Origin: Benzoatithermus sp963720725
Lineage (GTDB): Bacteria; Pseudomonadota; Alphaproteobacteria; Geminicoccales; Geminicoccaceae
DNA: 64,000 bases
Assembly (NCBI GenBank): GCA_963720725.1
Contig: CAVRGN010000003.1
Span: forward strand, 806,001-870,000
Reading direction: 5' to 3'
In this document: positions 35,099 to 43,568 of the stretch, piece after piece
How the letters are laid out: each line of letters begins with the position of its first letter
Numbering within the stretch: the first letter of the stretch is position 1
The notes under the pieces: generated by a model
Told to the model about the DNA's origin: nothing
Database searches by the model: none
The model's input: only the letters and a program-made list of their open reading frames with translations
Program-made: the position numbers and the translations under genes

Positions 35099-35256
35099 GA
35101 AGAATGAAGATCCCGGCGCATCTCCGTATGCCCTAATCCGGCAAAGCCCGGCATCGTGAACACTGTCAGCTTGAGGTAGGCGTGCGCGATGAACATCACG
35201 CCGAGCGCCACGCGCAAGGCGAGAGCGCCGTAGGGCGCCAGACGGGTATCGACCAT
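35095..35256 (-). pseudogene. doxX-family gene (mhqP-like), truncated after about 40 codons
   Basis: From ATG 35256 the product begins MVDTRLAPYGALALRVALG and continues VMFIAHAYLKLTVFTMPGFAG, the first transmembrane helix and loop of DoxX/MhqP-type membrane proteins. It then runs into unrelated sequence (LGHTEMRRDLHSS) and stops. DoxX proteins normally have about 130 residues and four helices, so three helices are gone. The break coincides with the low-GC segment. It is divergent from an MhqO/MhqD-like pair, matching the gene content of methylhydroquinone-resistance clusters in which the DoxX member is MhqP. Confidence 0.75.
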
Positions 35257-35443
35257 GATGGGTCTCCGAGATCAGGTTGGTGATGCCCGAACTTGCCATC
35301 CGGCACAGATGCACGTCCAGATCGTGATCTGCAATTGCTTCCTTGCACAAGCGCAAAGCCGACGCCATGGGATCGAGGCCGCTCGGGCCCATTTGACCTG
35401 CATGTCCCATGGCGATCACGTCGCCTTTCCCGAGGTCGAGATC

Positions 35444-36376
35444 ATGCAGCACAACGGCATCCATCATGTCACCGCCATCGCCGGCCCGGCCGCGCGCAAC
35501 CTCGCCTTCTACACCCGCGCCCTCGGGCTGCGGCTGGTCAAGAAGACGGTGAACTTCGACGATCCGGGCACCTACCATCTCTATTACGGCGACGAGCGGG
35601 GACGCCCCGGCACCATCCTGACCTTCTTTCCCTGGGAACATGCGGCTGCCGGCAGACTGGGCGTGGGGCAGGCGCAGGAAACCATGTTCAAGGTGCCCGC
35701 CCACGCCCTGGAGTGGTGGCAGGAGCGCCTGTCCGCCCAAGGTGTCGCGCATCAGGCGCCGATCCGCCGCTTCGGCGAGCCCGTCTTGCGCTTCCAGGAT
35801 CCCGACGGCATGGCTCTTTCTCTCGTGGGCGTGTCCGGGGCGGAGGCGGAACCCGGCTGGAGCGACGGCACCGTCCCGGTCGAGCACGCCATCCGGGGCT
35901 TCCATGGCGTCAGCCTGCTGCAAGCCGACGGCGCGGGTACGGGTGCGATCCTCAGCGACGTGTTCGGCATGGCCGAGGTCGCCCGCGAGGGCGCCGTCGT
36001 TCGCTACGCGGCGGCCGGTGCCGCACTTGGGGCGATCGTCGAGGTCGAGGTCGCCGACAGCTTTCTGCCCGGCCGCTTGGGCGGCGGCTCCGTGCACCAC
36101 ATCGCGTTCCGCGCCGCGGACGATGCCGATCAGGCACGCATGGCCGAGCGGCTGGCGCGGGTGCACGGCATCCAAACGACGGAGCAGAAGGACCGCAACT
36201 ACTTCCGGTCGATCTATTTCCGCGAGCCCGGCGGTGTCCTGTTCGAGATCGCCACCGACGATCCCGGCTTCGACGTCGACGAGCCGGCGGCGTCGCTGGG
36301 ACAGTCACTCAAGCTGCCGCGCAGCTTGGAGCGGCATCGCGGCGAAATCGAAGCCGCACTGCCCGCACTCGGCTGA
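35444..36376 (+). CDS. mhqO: Ring-cleaving dioxygenase of the glyoxalase/VOC family (MhqO-like)
   Basis: Protein of 310 aa with two VOC modules. The first begins MQHNGIHHVTAIAGPAARNLAFYTRALGLRLVKKTVNFDDPGTYHLYYGD with a metal His in HHVT. The second begins IRGFHGVSLLQ and contains SVHHIAFRAAD and FREPGGVLFEIATDDPGF (metal Glu). This is the pattern of MhqA/MhqE/MhqO extradiol dioxygenases that open hydroquinone-type rings. Start 35444 gives the family N-terminus; the ORF extends upstream without homology. The next gene, 14 nt downstream, is an MhqD-like hydrolase. Confidence 0.88.
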   Translation: MQHNGIHHVTAIAGPAARNLAFYTRALGLRLVKKTVNFDDPGTYHLYYGDERGRPGTILTFFPWEHAAAGRLGVGQAQETMFKVPAHALEWWQERLSAQGVAHQAPIRRFGEPVLRFQDPDGMALSLVGVSGAEAEPGWSDGTVPVEHAIRGFHGVSLLQADGAGTGAILSDVFGMAEVAREGAVVRYAAAGAALGAIVEVEVADSFLPGRLGGGSVHHIAFRAADDADQARMAERLARVHGIQTTEQKDRNYFRSIYFREPGGVLFEIATDDPGFDVDEPAASLGQSLKLPRSLERHRGEIEAALPALG

Positions 36377-36390
36377 ACGAGGGTTCCGAA

Positions 36391-37014
36391 ATGGCCAGCG
36401 CATCGCTGTCGTTCGTCCATCGCTTCGAGCCGGGCACCCTGCCGGACCGGCCGCCGCTCCTGATGCTTCACGGCACCGGCGGCGACGAAGGCGACCTCCT
36501 GCCGGTCGGCCGGGCGATCGCACCCGGCTCCGCGCTTCTGTCGCCGCGCGGCAAGGTGCTGGAGCATGGCATGCCGCGCTTCTTCCGGCGGTTGGCCGAG
36601 GGTGTGTTCGACGAACCCGACCTCGTCCGCCGGACCCACGAGCTCGCCGACTTCGTCGCCGAGGCGCGCGCTGCCTACGGGCTCGCCGAGCCGGTCGCGG
36701 TCGGGTTCTCGAACGGCGCCAACATCGCCGCGGCGATGCTGCTGCTTCGGCCCGAAGCGCTGGCCGGTGCCGTCCTGCTGCGCGCCATGGTGCCGTTCGG
36801 CTCCTCGGCGGGCACGCGGCACGCGACGAAGCCCGTGCTCCTGCTCTCCGGCGCCGACGACCCGATCGTGCCCGCGGACAATGCCGCACGTCTGGCCGCG
36901 CTGCTCGCTGCGGCCGGCGCCGAGGTCCGGCACGAAATCCTGCAGGCCGGCCACGGCCTGTCGCAGCAGGACTTCGTCCTCGCCCGCGACTGGCTCGCGC
37001 GGCTCCCAGGCTAG
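36391..37014 (+). CDS. mhqD: Carboxylesterase/phospholipase-type hydrolase (MhqD-like)
   Basis: Protein of 207 aa. The oxyanion loop is LLMLHGTGGDEGDLLP, the nucleophile Ser lies in AVGFSNGANIAAAMLLL (about residue 108), the acid is in LSGADDPIVP and the catalytic His in ILQAGHGLSQQD. FSNGAN rather than the common F-S-Q-G-G is typical of MhqD. In Bacillus the mhqD and mhqO products act together in resistance to methylhydroquinone and catechol; the pairing here suggests the same. Confidence 0.88.
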   Translation: MASASLSFVHRFEPGTLPDRPPLLMLHGTGGDEGDLLPVGRAIAPGSALLSPRGKVLEHGMPRFFRRLAEGVFDEPDLVRRTHELADFVAEARAAYGLAEPVAVGFSNGANIAAAMLLLRPEALAGAVLLRAMVPFGSSAGTRHATKPVLLLSGADDPIVPADNAARLAALLAAAGAEVRHEILQAGHGLSQQDFVLARDWLARLPG

Positions 37015-37029
37015 CCGGAGAGCCGCGCG

Positions 37030-38016
37030 TCACACCATGCTGGGCAGGACGCGGTCCGGCGGGCGGTGACCGTCGCTGAAGGTCTTGATGTTGATGATGA
37101 CCTTCTCGCCCATGTCGATCCGGCCCTCGATCGTGGCGGAGCCCATGTGCGGCAACAGGACGACGTTCTCGAGCTGACGCAGCTTCGGGTTGATCGCCGG
37201 CTCGTGCTCGAACACGTCGAGACCGGCGCCGGCGATCTTCCGCTCCCGCAGCAGTCGGGTCAGGGCCTGCTCGTCGACCACCTCGCCGCGGCTGGTGTTC
37301 ACCACGATCGAATGCGGCGGAAGCAGGGCCAGGCGGCGCGCCGACAGCAGGTGGAAGGTGGCGGGTGTGTGCGGACAGTTGACGCTGATGATGTCCATCC
37401 GCGCCAGCATCTGGTCGAGGCTCTCCCAGTAGGTGGAATCGAGCTCCCGTTCCACGGAATCATGGACGCGGCGGCGATTGTGGTAGTGGACCGACAGCCC
37501 GAAGCCCTTGGCCCGGCGCGCCACGGCGCTGCCGATCCGGCCCATGCCGACGATGCCCAGGCGTTTGCCCCAGATCCGGTGGCCCAACATGGAGGTGGGG
37601 CTCCAGCCCGACCAGTCGCCGGAGCGGGCGACGCGTTCGCCTTCGACGAGGCGGCGCGAAACGGCGAGGATCAGCGCCATCGTCATGTCGGCGGTGTCTT
37701 CGGTCAGCACACCGGGCGTGTTGGTCACCGTGATGCCGCGCTTGTAGGCGGCTTCGACATCGATATTGTCGACCCCGGTGCCGTAGTTGGCGATCAGCCG
37801 CAGCCGCTCGCCGGCGTGCGCCAGGACGGCGCTGTCGATCCGGTCGGTCACCGTCGGCACCAGGACGTCGCAGGTCTTCACGGCCTCGATCAGTTCCGAC
37901 TTGCCCATCGGCTCGTCGTCGCTGGTCAGCTGGGCTTCGAACAGCTCCATCATCCGCGTCTCGATCACGTCCGGCAGCTTGCGCGTGACGATGACGACCG
38001 GCCGAGTGCTTGGCAT
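37030..38016 (-). CDS. D-isomer-specific 2-hydroxyacid dehydrogenase (glyoxylate reductase-like)
   Basis: Protein of 328 aa. The NAD domain has GIVGMGRIGSAVARRAKGFG (about residues 152-171). The catalytic triad is Arg in VVNTSRGEVVDE, Glu in GLDVFEHEP and His in VLLPHMGSAT. ANYGTGVDNIDVEAAYKRGI is the usual substrate-domain hinge. This subgroup (GyaR-like) reduces glyoxylate or hydroxypyruvate. Start 38016 begins MPSTRPVVIVTRKLP; the longer frame to 38076 adds a tail without homology. It converges with the MhqD-like gene. Confidence 0.93.
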   Translation of the reverse strand: MPSTRPVVIVTRKLPDVIETRMMELFEAQLTSDDEPMGKSELIEAVKTCDVLVPTVTDRIDSAVLAHAGERLRLIANYGTGVDNIDVEAAYKRGITVTNTPGVLTEDTADMTMALILAVSRRLVEGERVARSGDWSGWSPTSMLGHRIWGKRLGIVGMGRIGSAVARRAKGFGLSVHYHNRRRVHDSVERELDSTYWESLDQMLARMDIISVNCPHTPATFHLLSARRLALLPPHSIVVNTSRGEVVDEQALTRLLRERKIAGAGLDVFEHEPAINPKLRQLENVVLLPHMGSATIEGRIDMGEKVIINIKTFSDGHRPPDRVLPSMV

Positions 38017-38163
38017 CCGGGGACTCCTGGGGGCATGCGCCGTAGGAGGTGGCAGTAGCAGAAAGCATCCCGGCACTCAAACCATGCCCGATGCGGCCGG
38101 TGAGGCTTCAAACGCCGAGTCGCCGCTTGTATAAGCAAGCGCGTTGCCAGCTGTCCGGGGACA

Positions 38164-38685
38164 TTGCCAGTGGGATTTTCGTGGGCTCCTTTTCGTCGGC
38201 TCGCCCTGGTTCTGCTGGTCATGCCCGTTGCCGCGCCGGCCCGTGCCCAGGAGGATGCCGGACGCATGGTCGGCGCCAGCGGCCTGCCGCTGCCCCGGTT
38301 CGCCTCGCTGGCCTCCTCGAACGTCAACGTCCGGACCGGTCCCAGCCTCGACCATCCCATCCGCTGGACCTACTCGCGCGCCGGGCTGCCGGTGCGGATC
38401 GTCGAGGAGTCCGACCTGTGGCGGCGTATCGTTGATCCCGACGGCGAGACGGGTTGGGCGCATTCCAGCCTGCTGTCGGTCCAGCGCACGGTGATCGTGC
38501 TCGGCCCCGACGTCCATGAACTCCGGCGCACCGCCGGACCGGAGGGACGGGTCGTCGCGCGGCTGGAGCCGGGCGTCATCGGCGGGTTGGACCGCTGCGA
38601 CGGCGGCTGGTGCCGTATCGAGGTGGCGAACGAGGTGGGATGGATCCCGCGCAGCGCCGTCTGGGGCGTCGACGCGTCGGACTGA
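38164..38685 (+). CDS. Exported bacterial SH3-domain protein
   Basis: Protein of 173 aa with a signal peptide (RRLALVLLVMPVAAPARAQ). Two SH3-like repeats follow. The first (about 48-100) has the hallmark SSNVNVRTGPSLDHPIRWTY and GETGWAHSSLL; the second (about 105-165) has DVHELRRTAGPEGRVVARLEPGV and NEVGWIPRSAVWG. This is the common COG3807-type SH3 protein of Alphaproteobacteria, thought to bind cell-wall material in the periplasm. It is divergent from the dehydrogenase gene. Confidence 0.9.
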   Translation: MPVGFSWAPFRRLALVLLVMPVAAPARAQEDAGRMVGASGLPLPRFASLASSNVNVRTGPSLDHPIRWTYSRAGLPVRIVEESDLWRRIVDPDGETGWAHSSLLSVQRTVIVLGPDVHELRRTAGPEGRVVARLEPGVIGGLDRCDGGWCRIEVANEVGWIPRSAVWGVDASD

Positions 38686-38991
38686 TGCATCCGTCCCTAC
38701 CGCACCCTGGTCAGGCTGGAATGGTTGGCCAGACGCTCGGTCGGGCCAAAGGCCCGTGAACCAGCGCATGACGAAATGGAAGCCCGCCAGCATCAGTCGC
38801 GGTGCCGCCTCGGGAGCGATGCCCGGACGTCCGTTGCCAGGGCAGTAACACTCGGTCACGGCATTGGCCCCACGAAGCAGCGCGCCTAGCCGCGTTCAGC
38901 TCTCCAGGCGAGGCACCTGCCGAGCCGCCGTGGCGAACCTGGAACGATACCCTCTATAGTGCGTTGGCCTCCTGGAATAGCGGAGGCAACA
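38686..38991. other. 306-bp intergenic region upstream of the oxidase operon
   Basis: No convincing gene is seen. A perfect small hairpin CGGGCC-AAA-GGCCCG lies at 38742-38756, not followed by a T-run. The promoter for the long operon starting at 38992 must be in the second half; GCGGAGG just before 38992 is its ribosome-binding site. Confidence 0.5.
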
Positions 38992-39687
38992 ATGCTGGGC
39001 GCCTTTGAGCGACGCGCAGTTCTGCACCTTGTGGGAGCAGCGCTTGCCAGCAGCCTGCCGGTTGGCCGGGCCAGGTCTCAGGGCGGCGCGCCAGCGCCAT
39101 TCTTGTTCTTCTCGCCTGCAGAGGCGGCCTTCGTCGCGTCCGCCTGCGACCGGATCATTCCCGCCGATCCGCCCGGTCCTGGCGCGGTCGAGGTCGGCTG
39201 CGTCGAGTTCATCGACGGGCAGCTGGCCGGAGCGTTCGGCAGCGGTGCCAGGATGTACCTGGAGGGCCCGTTCCACGACGGCCGGGCCGAGCAGGGCTAT
39301 CAGCTTTCCTATACCCCGGCCGAGCTCTACCGGCATGCCATCGCCAGCATCAACGACAGCCTACGGAGCGGTGAGAAGGCGCGAGCGTTCGCCGAGTTGA
39401 TGCCCGAACAGCAGGATGAACTCCTGGCACGGCTAGGGGACGGCGATGGAGAGTTCGGGGACTGGGGCAAGCCGTTCGGCGAGATGATCGTGCGGAACAC
39501 GATCCAGGGGTATTTCGCGGACCCGATCTACGGCGGCAACCGCGACATGGCGGCGTGGCGGATGATCGGCTTTCCCGGTGCGTACGCGCAGTATGTCGAG
39601 CTGGTCGACGCCCACGATCGGCCGTTCCACCGGCCGCCGATGAGCATCGCGCAGGCGGTGCACGACCATCAGCGGCTGAGGCGGTGA
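38992..39687 (+). CDS. Gluconate 2-dehydrogenase subunit 3-like protein (Tat signal)
   Basis: Protein of 231 aa. The N-terminal FERRAVLHLVGAALASSLPVGRARS is a Tat-type signal. The mature part has FFSPAEAAFVASACDRIIPADPPGPGAVEVGCVEFIDGQL, the signature of the small (gamma) subunit of membrane-bound FAD gluconate/sorbitol/fructose dehydrogenases. It also has GYFADPIYGGNRDMAAWRMIGFPGAY, which includes the family G-N-R/K-x-x-x-x-W motif. The subunit escorts the flavoprotein through Tat and stabilises it. The flavoprotein gene follows 8 nt downstream. Confidence 0.92.
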   Translation: MLGAFERRAVLHLVGAALASSLPVGRARSQGGAPAPFLFFSPAEAAFVASACDRIIPADPPGPGAVEVGCVEFIDGQLAGAFGSGARMYLEGPFHDGRAEQGYQLSYTPAELYRHAIASINDSLRSGEKARAFAELMPEQQDELLARLGDGDGEFGDWGKPFGEMIVRNTIQGYFADPIYGGNRDMAAWRMIGFPGAYAQYVELVDAHDRPFHRPPMSIAQAVHDHQRLRR

Positions 39688-39695
39688 GGTCGGGC

Positions 39696-41465
39696 ATGGC
39701 GCAACTACTCCCACACACGGACGTGGTGGTGATCGGGGTCGGCTGGACCGGATCGATCCTGGCCAAGGGCCTGGCCGACGCCGGCCTCAAGGTGGTCGGG
39801 CTGGAACGCGGCAAGGAACGGCACACCACGCCCGATTTCCAGTCTCCGGCGATCCATGACGAGTACGCCTATGCGGTGCGTCACGCGCTGATGGTCGACC
39901 CGTCCCAAGAGACGCTCACCTTTCGCAACAACCCCGACCAACTGGCCCTGCCCATGCGGCAGCTCGGCTCGTTCCTCCCCGGCACCGGCCTTGGCGGCGC
40001 CGGCGTGCACTGGAATGGGCAGACCTGGCGCTTCCTGCCCAGCGACTTCCGGGCGCGCAGCCACAATGTCGAGCGCTACGGCCCCGACATTCTGGAGGAA
40101 GGGCTCACCGTCCAGGACTGGCCGGTCAGCTACGACGAGCTGGAGCCCTTTTACGACCGGTTCGACCGCCTGTGCGGCATCGGCGGCGTCGCCGGCAATC
40201 TGCGCGGCGACATCCGGCCGGGCGGCAACCCGTTCGAGGGTCCGCGCAGCAACGAGTTCCCGAACCCGCCGATGAAGCAGAGCCGGGCGGGTGCGCTGTT
40301 CGAGCGGGCCGCCGCGGAACTCGGCCACATGCCGTTTCCCGTGCCCTCGGCCAACATGACGCGGGCCTACACCAACACCCATGGTCTGCAGCTCCAGCCC
40401 TGCAGCTATTGCGGCTACTGCGAATGGTTCGCCTGCGAGCATTTCGCCAAATCGAGCCCGCAGACCTGCGTCCTGCCGGCGCTTCTGGGCAGCCCCAACT
40501 TCGAGCTGCGCACTCGCGCCCACGTGAACCGGATCGGCTACGACCGGGCCGCCAGGAAGGTCACCGGCGTAACCTATGTCGACGCCGAGGGGCGCGAGTA
40601 CGAGCAGCCCGCGGATCTCGTCCTGTGCTGCGCATTCTCGATCTGGAACGTGCATCTGCTGCTGGTCTCGGGCATCGGCCGTCCCTACGACCCGAGATCC
40701 GGCGAGGGGACGCTCGGGCGCAACTACAGCTACCAGACCATGAGCTCCGTGGACGTGTTCCTCGACCCGTCGCACGAGCTTTACCCGTTCATGGGGGCCG
40801 GCGCACTCGGCACCGCGATCGACGAGTTCAACGGCGACAACTTCGACCATAGTGGACTTGGCTTCATCGGCGGCGCCTACGTCGCCACCTACCAGACCGG
40901 TGGGCGTCCGATCCTGCAGCTCGAGTTGCCGGCCGATGCCCCGAAATTCGGCGCCGGCTGGAAGCGGGCGGTGCAGAACTCCTATGGCCATCACCTGCAG
41001 ATCTCGGTGCACGGCGCGTCGATGTCGCACCGGCTGAACTATCTCGACCTCGATCCGACCTACACCGACGCCTTCGGCTTGCCGCTCCTGCGCATGACCT
41101 TCGACTTTCCCGTGAACGACCGGCGCATGTCGGGCTACATCACGGACCGCGCGGCCGAGATCGCGCGCGCGATCGACGGCGTCTCCCGCAAGGAGGGCCG
41201 CCTCGCGGACCACTACGACATCGTCCCCTATCAGACGACACACAACACCGGCGGCGCGATCATGGGCGCCACCCCGGCGGACAGCGTGGTCAACCGCTAC
41301 CTGCAGCATTGGGACGCGACCAATCTGTTCGTGGTCGGGGCATCCGCCTATCCGCAGAACCCCGGCTACAACCCGACCGGGACCGTCGGCGCCCTGGCGT
41401 ACTGGACGCTCGACGCGATCCGCGACCAGTACCTGAGCAATCCCGGACCGTTGGTGCAGACATGA
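39696..41465 (+). CDS. GMC-family flavoprotein, gluconate 2-dehydrogenase-like
   Basis: Protein of 589 aa. The FAD fingerprint is DVVVIGVGWTGSILAKGLAD (residues 9-28), followed by the Glu of VGLERGKERH. LPGTGLGGAGVHWNGQTWRFLPSDFR is the GMC signature loop. A cysteine cluster (QPCSYCGYCEWFACEHF) is typical of this subgroup. Active-site residues are probably His in YQTTHNTGGAIMG and Asn in YPQNPGYNPTGTVGALAYW. It has no own signal and is exported with subunit 3. It oxidises a sugar, sugar acid or alcohol in the periplasm and passes electrons to the cytochromes encoded next; the substrate is unknown. Confidence 0.92.
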   Translation: MAQLLPHTDVVVIGVGWTGSILAKGLADAGLKVVGLERGKERHTTPDFQSPAIHDEYAYAVRHALMVDPSQETLTFRNNPDQLALPMRQLGSFLPGTGLGGAGVHWNGQTWRFLPSDFRARSHNVERYGPDILEEGLTVQDWPVSYDELEPFYDRFDRLCGIGGVAGNLRGDIRPGGNPFEGPRSNEFPNPPMKQSRAGALFERAAAELGHMPFPVPSANMTRAYTNTHGLQLQPCSYCGYCEWFACEHFAKSSPQTCVLPALLGSPNFELRTRAHVNRIGYDRAARKVTGVTYVDAEGREYEQPADLVLCCAFSIWNVHLLLVSGIGRPYDPRSGEGTLGRNYSYQTMSSVDVFLDPSHELYPFMGAGALGTAIDEFNGDNFDHSGLGFIGGAYVATYQTGGRPILQLELPADAPKFGAGWKRAVQNSYGHHLQISVHGASMSHRLNYLDLDPTYTDAFGLPLLRMTFDFPVNDRRMSGYITDRAAEIARAIDGVSRKEGRLADHYDIVPYQTTHNTGGAIMGATPADSVVNRYLQHWDATNLFVVGASAYPQNPGYNPTGTVGALAYWTLDAIRDQYLSNPGPLVQT

Positions 41466-42217
41466 GGATCAGCCCCGCGACTTGCGGTGCCGCCGTGGCA
41501 ATCATGCTCGCCACCTGCGCGATGGCTCAATCGCAAGACACCGGGCAGAAGACGCGGTCGCAGCCGGACCGCAACGCTCCGGAGCCGGTGGCCGGATTCA
41601 GTCTGGACCGGCAGGCGATCGAGCGCGGCCGGGCCGTGGTCGTGGGCGCGTTCGGAGCCGACGGCCAACAGCTCGGGACGACGCAGCAGAACTGCCTGGG
41701 CTGTCACGGCATCGACGGCCGCGGCGACGGCTCGGCCGCCTTCCCGCGACTGAGCGGCCAGAGCGCCTGGTACCTTTACAAGCAGCTCACCGACTATGCC
41801 AGCGGCGCGCGACCGAACCAGGTCATGTCGCCGATCGCCAAGTCCTTGACCACGGCGCAGATGGAGGACGTCGCGGCATACTATGCGTCGCAGGAAGCCG
41901 ACTACCTGACTCCGGCGCGAGAGTACGACCCGCTGCTGATCCAGGAGGGCGGCGTCCTGTCCGCCGTCGGCTCCACCGAGCGGCAGATCCAGGCCTGCGG
42001 CAACTGCCACGGTCCTTCCGGTATCGGCCTGCCGCCAGTCTACCCCTATCTCGCCGGACAGTATGCCGGTTACCTCCAGCTCCAGCTCCAGCTCTGGCAG
42101 GAGGACGTCCGCAAGAACAGCCCGCTCGGGACGATGGCGGTCATCGCGAAGAACATGACCGACCGCGACATCGAGGCAGTGTCGGCATACTTCGCCACCG
42201 TCCGGCCGGGCGACTGA
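41462..42217 (+). CDS. Di-haem cytochrome c (c4-like), electron acceptor of the dehydrogenase
   Basis: Protein of 251 aa with a signal peptide (ATCGAAVAIMLATCAMAQS). There are two c-type haem sites: CLGCHGIDGRGDG (about residue 79) and CGNCHGPSGIG (about residue 180). Distal Met candidates are in NQVMSPIAKSL and LGTMAVIAKNMTD. The two-domain form resembles cytochrome c4 and the cytochrome subunits of alcohol and gluconate dehydrogenases. The ATG overlaps the flavoprotein stop by 4 nt, so stoichiometric synthesis is likely. Confidence 0.92.
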   Translation: MRISPATCGAAVAIMLATCAMAQSQDTGQKTRSQPDRNAPEPVAGFSLDRQAIERGRAVVVGAFGADGQQLGTTQQNCLGCHGIDGRGDGSAAFPRLSGQSAWYLYKQLTDYASGARPNQVMSPIAKSLTTAQMEDVAAYYASQEADYLTPAREYDPLLIQEGGVLSAVGSTERQIQACGNCHGPSGIGLPPVYPYLAGQYAGYLQLQLQLWQEDVRKNSPLGTMAVIAKNMTDRDIEAVSAYFATVRPGD

Positions 42218-42582
42218 TGCGCCGGTTCGGCGCGCTGCTCGTATTGGCGCTGGTACCTCGGGCGGCTGCCCAGCCGGTCGATCGGACCATCATCGGCGGG
42301 GATCCGGAGGCCGGCCGCGCCGCCATCGCGAGCTATGGCTGCGGTGTCTGCCACATCGTGCCCGGCGTCCGCGGTGCCCGGGGTACCGTCGGACCGTCGC
42401 TCGAGGCATTCGGCGACCGCAACGTCATTGCCGGCATCGCCCCGAATACGCCGGACTGGCTGACGCGCTGGCTCGCCAACCCGCCGGCGATCGCACCGGA
42501 CACGATGATGCCGCCCATGGGGCTCGGGACCGAGGAGATTGCGGACGTTGCCGCCTACCTGATGAGCTTGAGGGCCGACTGA
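42217..42582 (+). CDS. Small mono-haem cytochrome c
   Basis: Protein of 121 aa with a short signal (FGALLVLALVPRAAAQP). The single haem site is YGCGVCHIVPGVRGA, with the distal Met in TMMPPMGLGTEEIADVAAYLMSL. This C-terminal pattern is that of class I cytochromes that feed or belong to caa3-type oxidases. It overlaps the di-haem gene by 1 nt and ends 2 nt before the oxidase subunit II gene. Its likely role is as shuttle between the dehydrogenase cytochrome and the oxidase. Confidence 0.9.
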   Translation: MRRFGALLVLALVPRAAAQPVDRTIIGGDPEAGRAAIASYGCGVCHIVPGVRGARGTVGPSLEAFGDRNVIAGIAPNTPDWLTRWLANPPAIAPDTMMPPMGLGTEEIADVAAYLMSLRAD

Positions 42583-42584
42583 CG

Positions 42585-43568
42585 GTGCGGTGCCAGTCCG
42601 GCTTGGTCATGGGCCTGCTCATCACCCTCGCCGCCTGCGATGGCCGACAATCGGCGCTGGCGCCGCGCGGCGACGACGCGGCGCTCATGCTGGACCTGGG
42701 CACGCTGATGACCCTGGTCGGAGCGCCCATCCTGGTGCTGGTGATGGCTCTGGCGCTGCTGGCCTATCTGCTGCCGGACCGGAGCTGGCGCCTGCCGCGC
42801 CGCGGCATGCTGATCGGCGGCGGAGTGGTGTTCCCCACCGCGACGCTGGCGGTATTCCTGTTCTACGAACTCGGTGTGCTCGCCCAGGTCAATCGGCCGC
42901 TGCCGGCGAGTGCCCTGCGGATCGAGGTGATCGGGCATCAGTACTGGTGGGAGATGCGCTACCGCGCTCCCGGCGGCGAAATCGATTTCGTCACCGCCAA
43001 CGAGGTGGTGCTGCCGGCCGACGCCTCGGCCGAACTCGAGCTGGTTGCCGCCGACGTGATCCACTCGTTCTGGATCCCCAGCCTCGGCGGCAAGATGGAC
43101 CTGATCCCCGGGCGTACCAACCGCTTGTCCCTGATCACCGCCGACCCCGTGGTGCTGCGGGGGCAGTGTGCCGAATTCTGCGGTGCGCAACACGCGCTGA
43201 TGGCCTTCGACGTTTCCGTGCTGAGCCGGCCGGACTTCGCGCGCTGGCTCGAGACCCAGCGGTCGCCCGCCATCGAGCCGGTCGTGGAATTCGTGGCCGA
43301 GGGGCGCGCCGCCTTCCTCGCGAGCGGTTGCGGCGCCTGCCACACCGTTCGCGGCACGCCCGCCGACGGTAAGCTCGGCCCGGACCTGACCCATGTCGGC
43401 GGCAGAAGGTCGATCGCGGCCGGCAGCTTTCCCAACAATGCCGGCACGCTGGCGGGCTGGATCTCGGATTCGCAGCACCTCAAGCCGGGGAATGCCATGC
43501 CCAGCTTCGATCGGCTCGATGGGCGGACCGTCCGCGCCATCGCCACCTGGCTCGCGAGCCTGCGGTAA
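42585..43568 (+). CDS. coxB: Cytochrome c oxidase subunit II with fused C-terminal cytochrome c
   Basis: Protein of 327 aa starting at GTG. A lipoprotein signal ends LLITLAACDG (lipobox Cys about residue 18). Two transmembrane helices are at about 38-62 and 75-97. The cupredoxin domain has IGHQYWWEMRY and the CuA motif VIHSFWIPSLGGKMD...GQCAEFCGAQHALMAF, with both Cys, His, Glu and Met ligands. A cytochrome c domain follows at about 240-327 with GCGACHTV and the distal Met in GNAMPSFDRL. This is the caa3 arrangement. The stop overlaps the subunit I gene by 1 nt. Confidence 0.95.
   Translation: MRCQSGLVMGLLITLAACDGRQSALAPRGDDAALMLDLGTLMTLVGAPILVLVMALALLAYLLPDRSWRLPRRGMLIGGGVVFPTATLAVFLFYELGVLAQVNRPLPASALRIEVIGHQYWWEMRYRAPGGEIDFVTANEVVLPADASAELELVAADVIHSFWIPSLGGKMDLIPGRTNRLSLITADPVVLRGQCAEFCGAQHALMAFDVSVLSRPDFARWLETQRSPAIEPVVEFVAEGRAAFLASGCGACHTVRGTPADGKLGPDLTHVGGRRSIAAGSFPNNAGTLAGWISDSQHLKPGNAMPSFDRLDGRTVRAIATWLASLR

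Noticed and set aside
38742..38756. Perfect CGGGCC-AAA-GGCCCG hairpin as an intrinsic terminator
   Set aside because: Only 6 bp, no T-run on either strand, and it lies over 50 bp from the nearest stop; likely chance at this GC content.
38077..38859. Minus-strand open frame opposite the SH3-protein gene
   Set aside because: Its start region in the intergenic gap has no ribosome-binding site and the rest is antisense to a recognisable SH3 protein.
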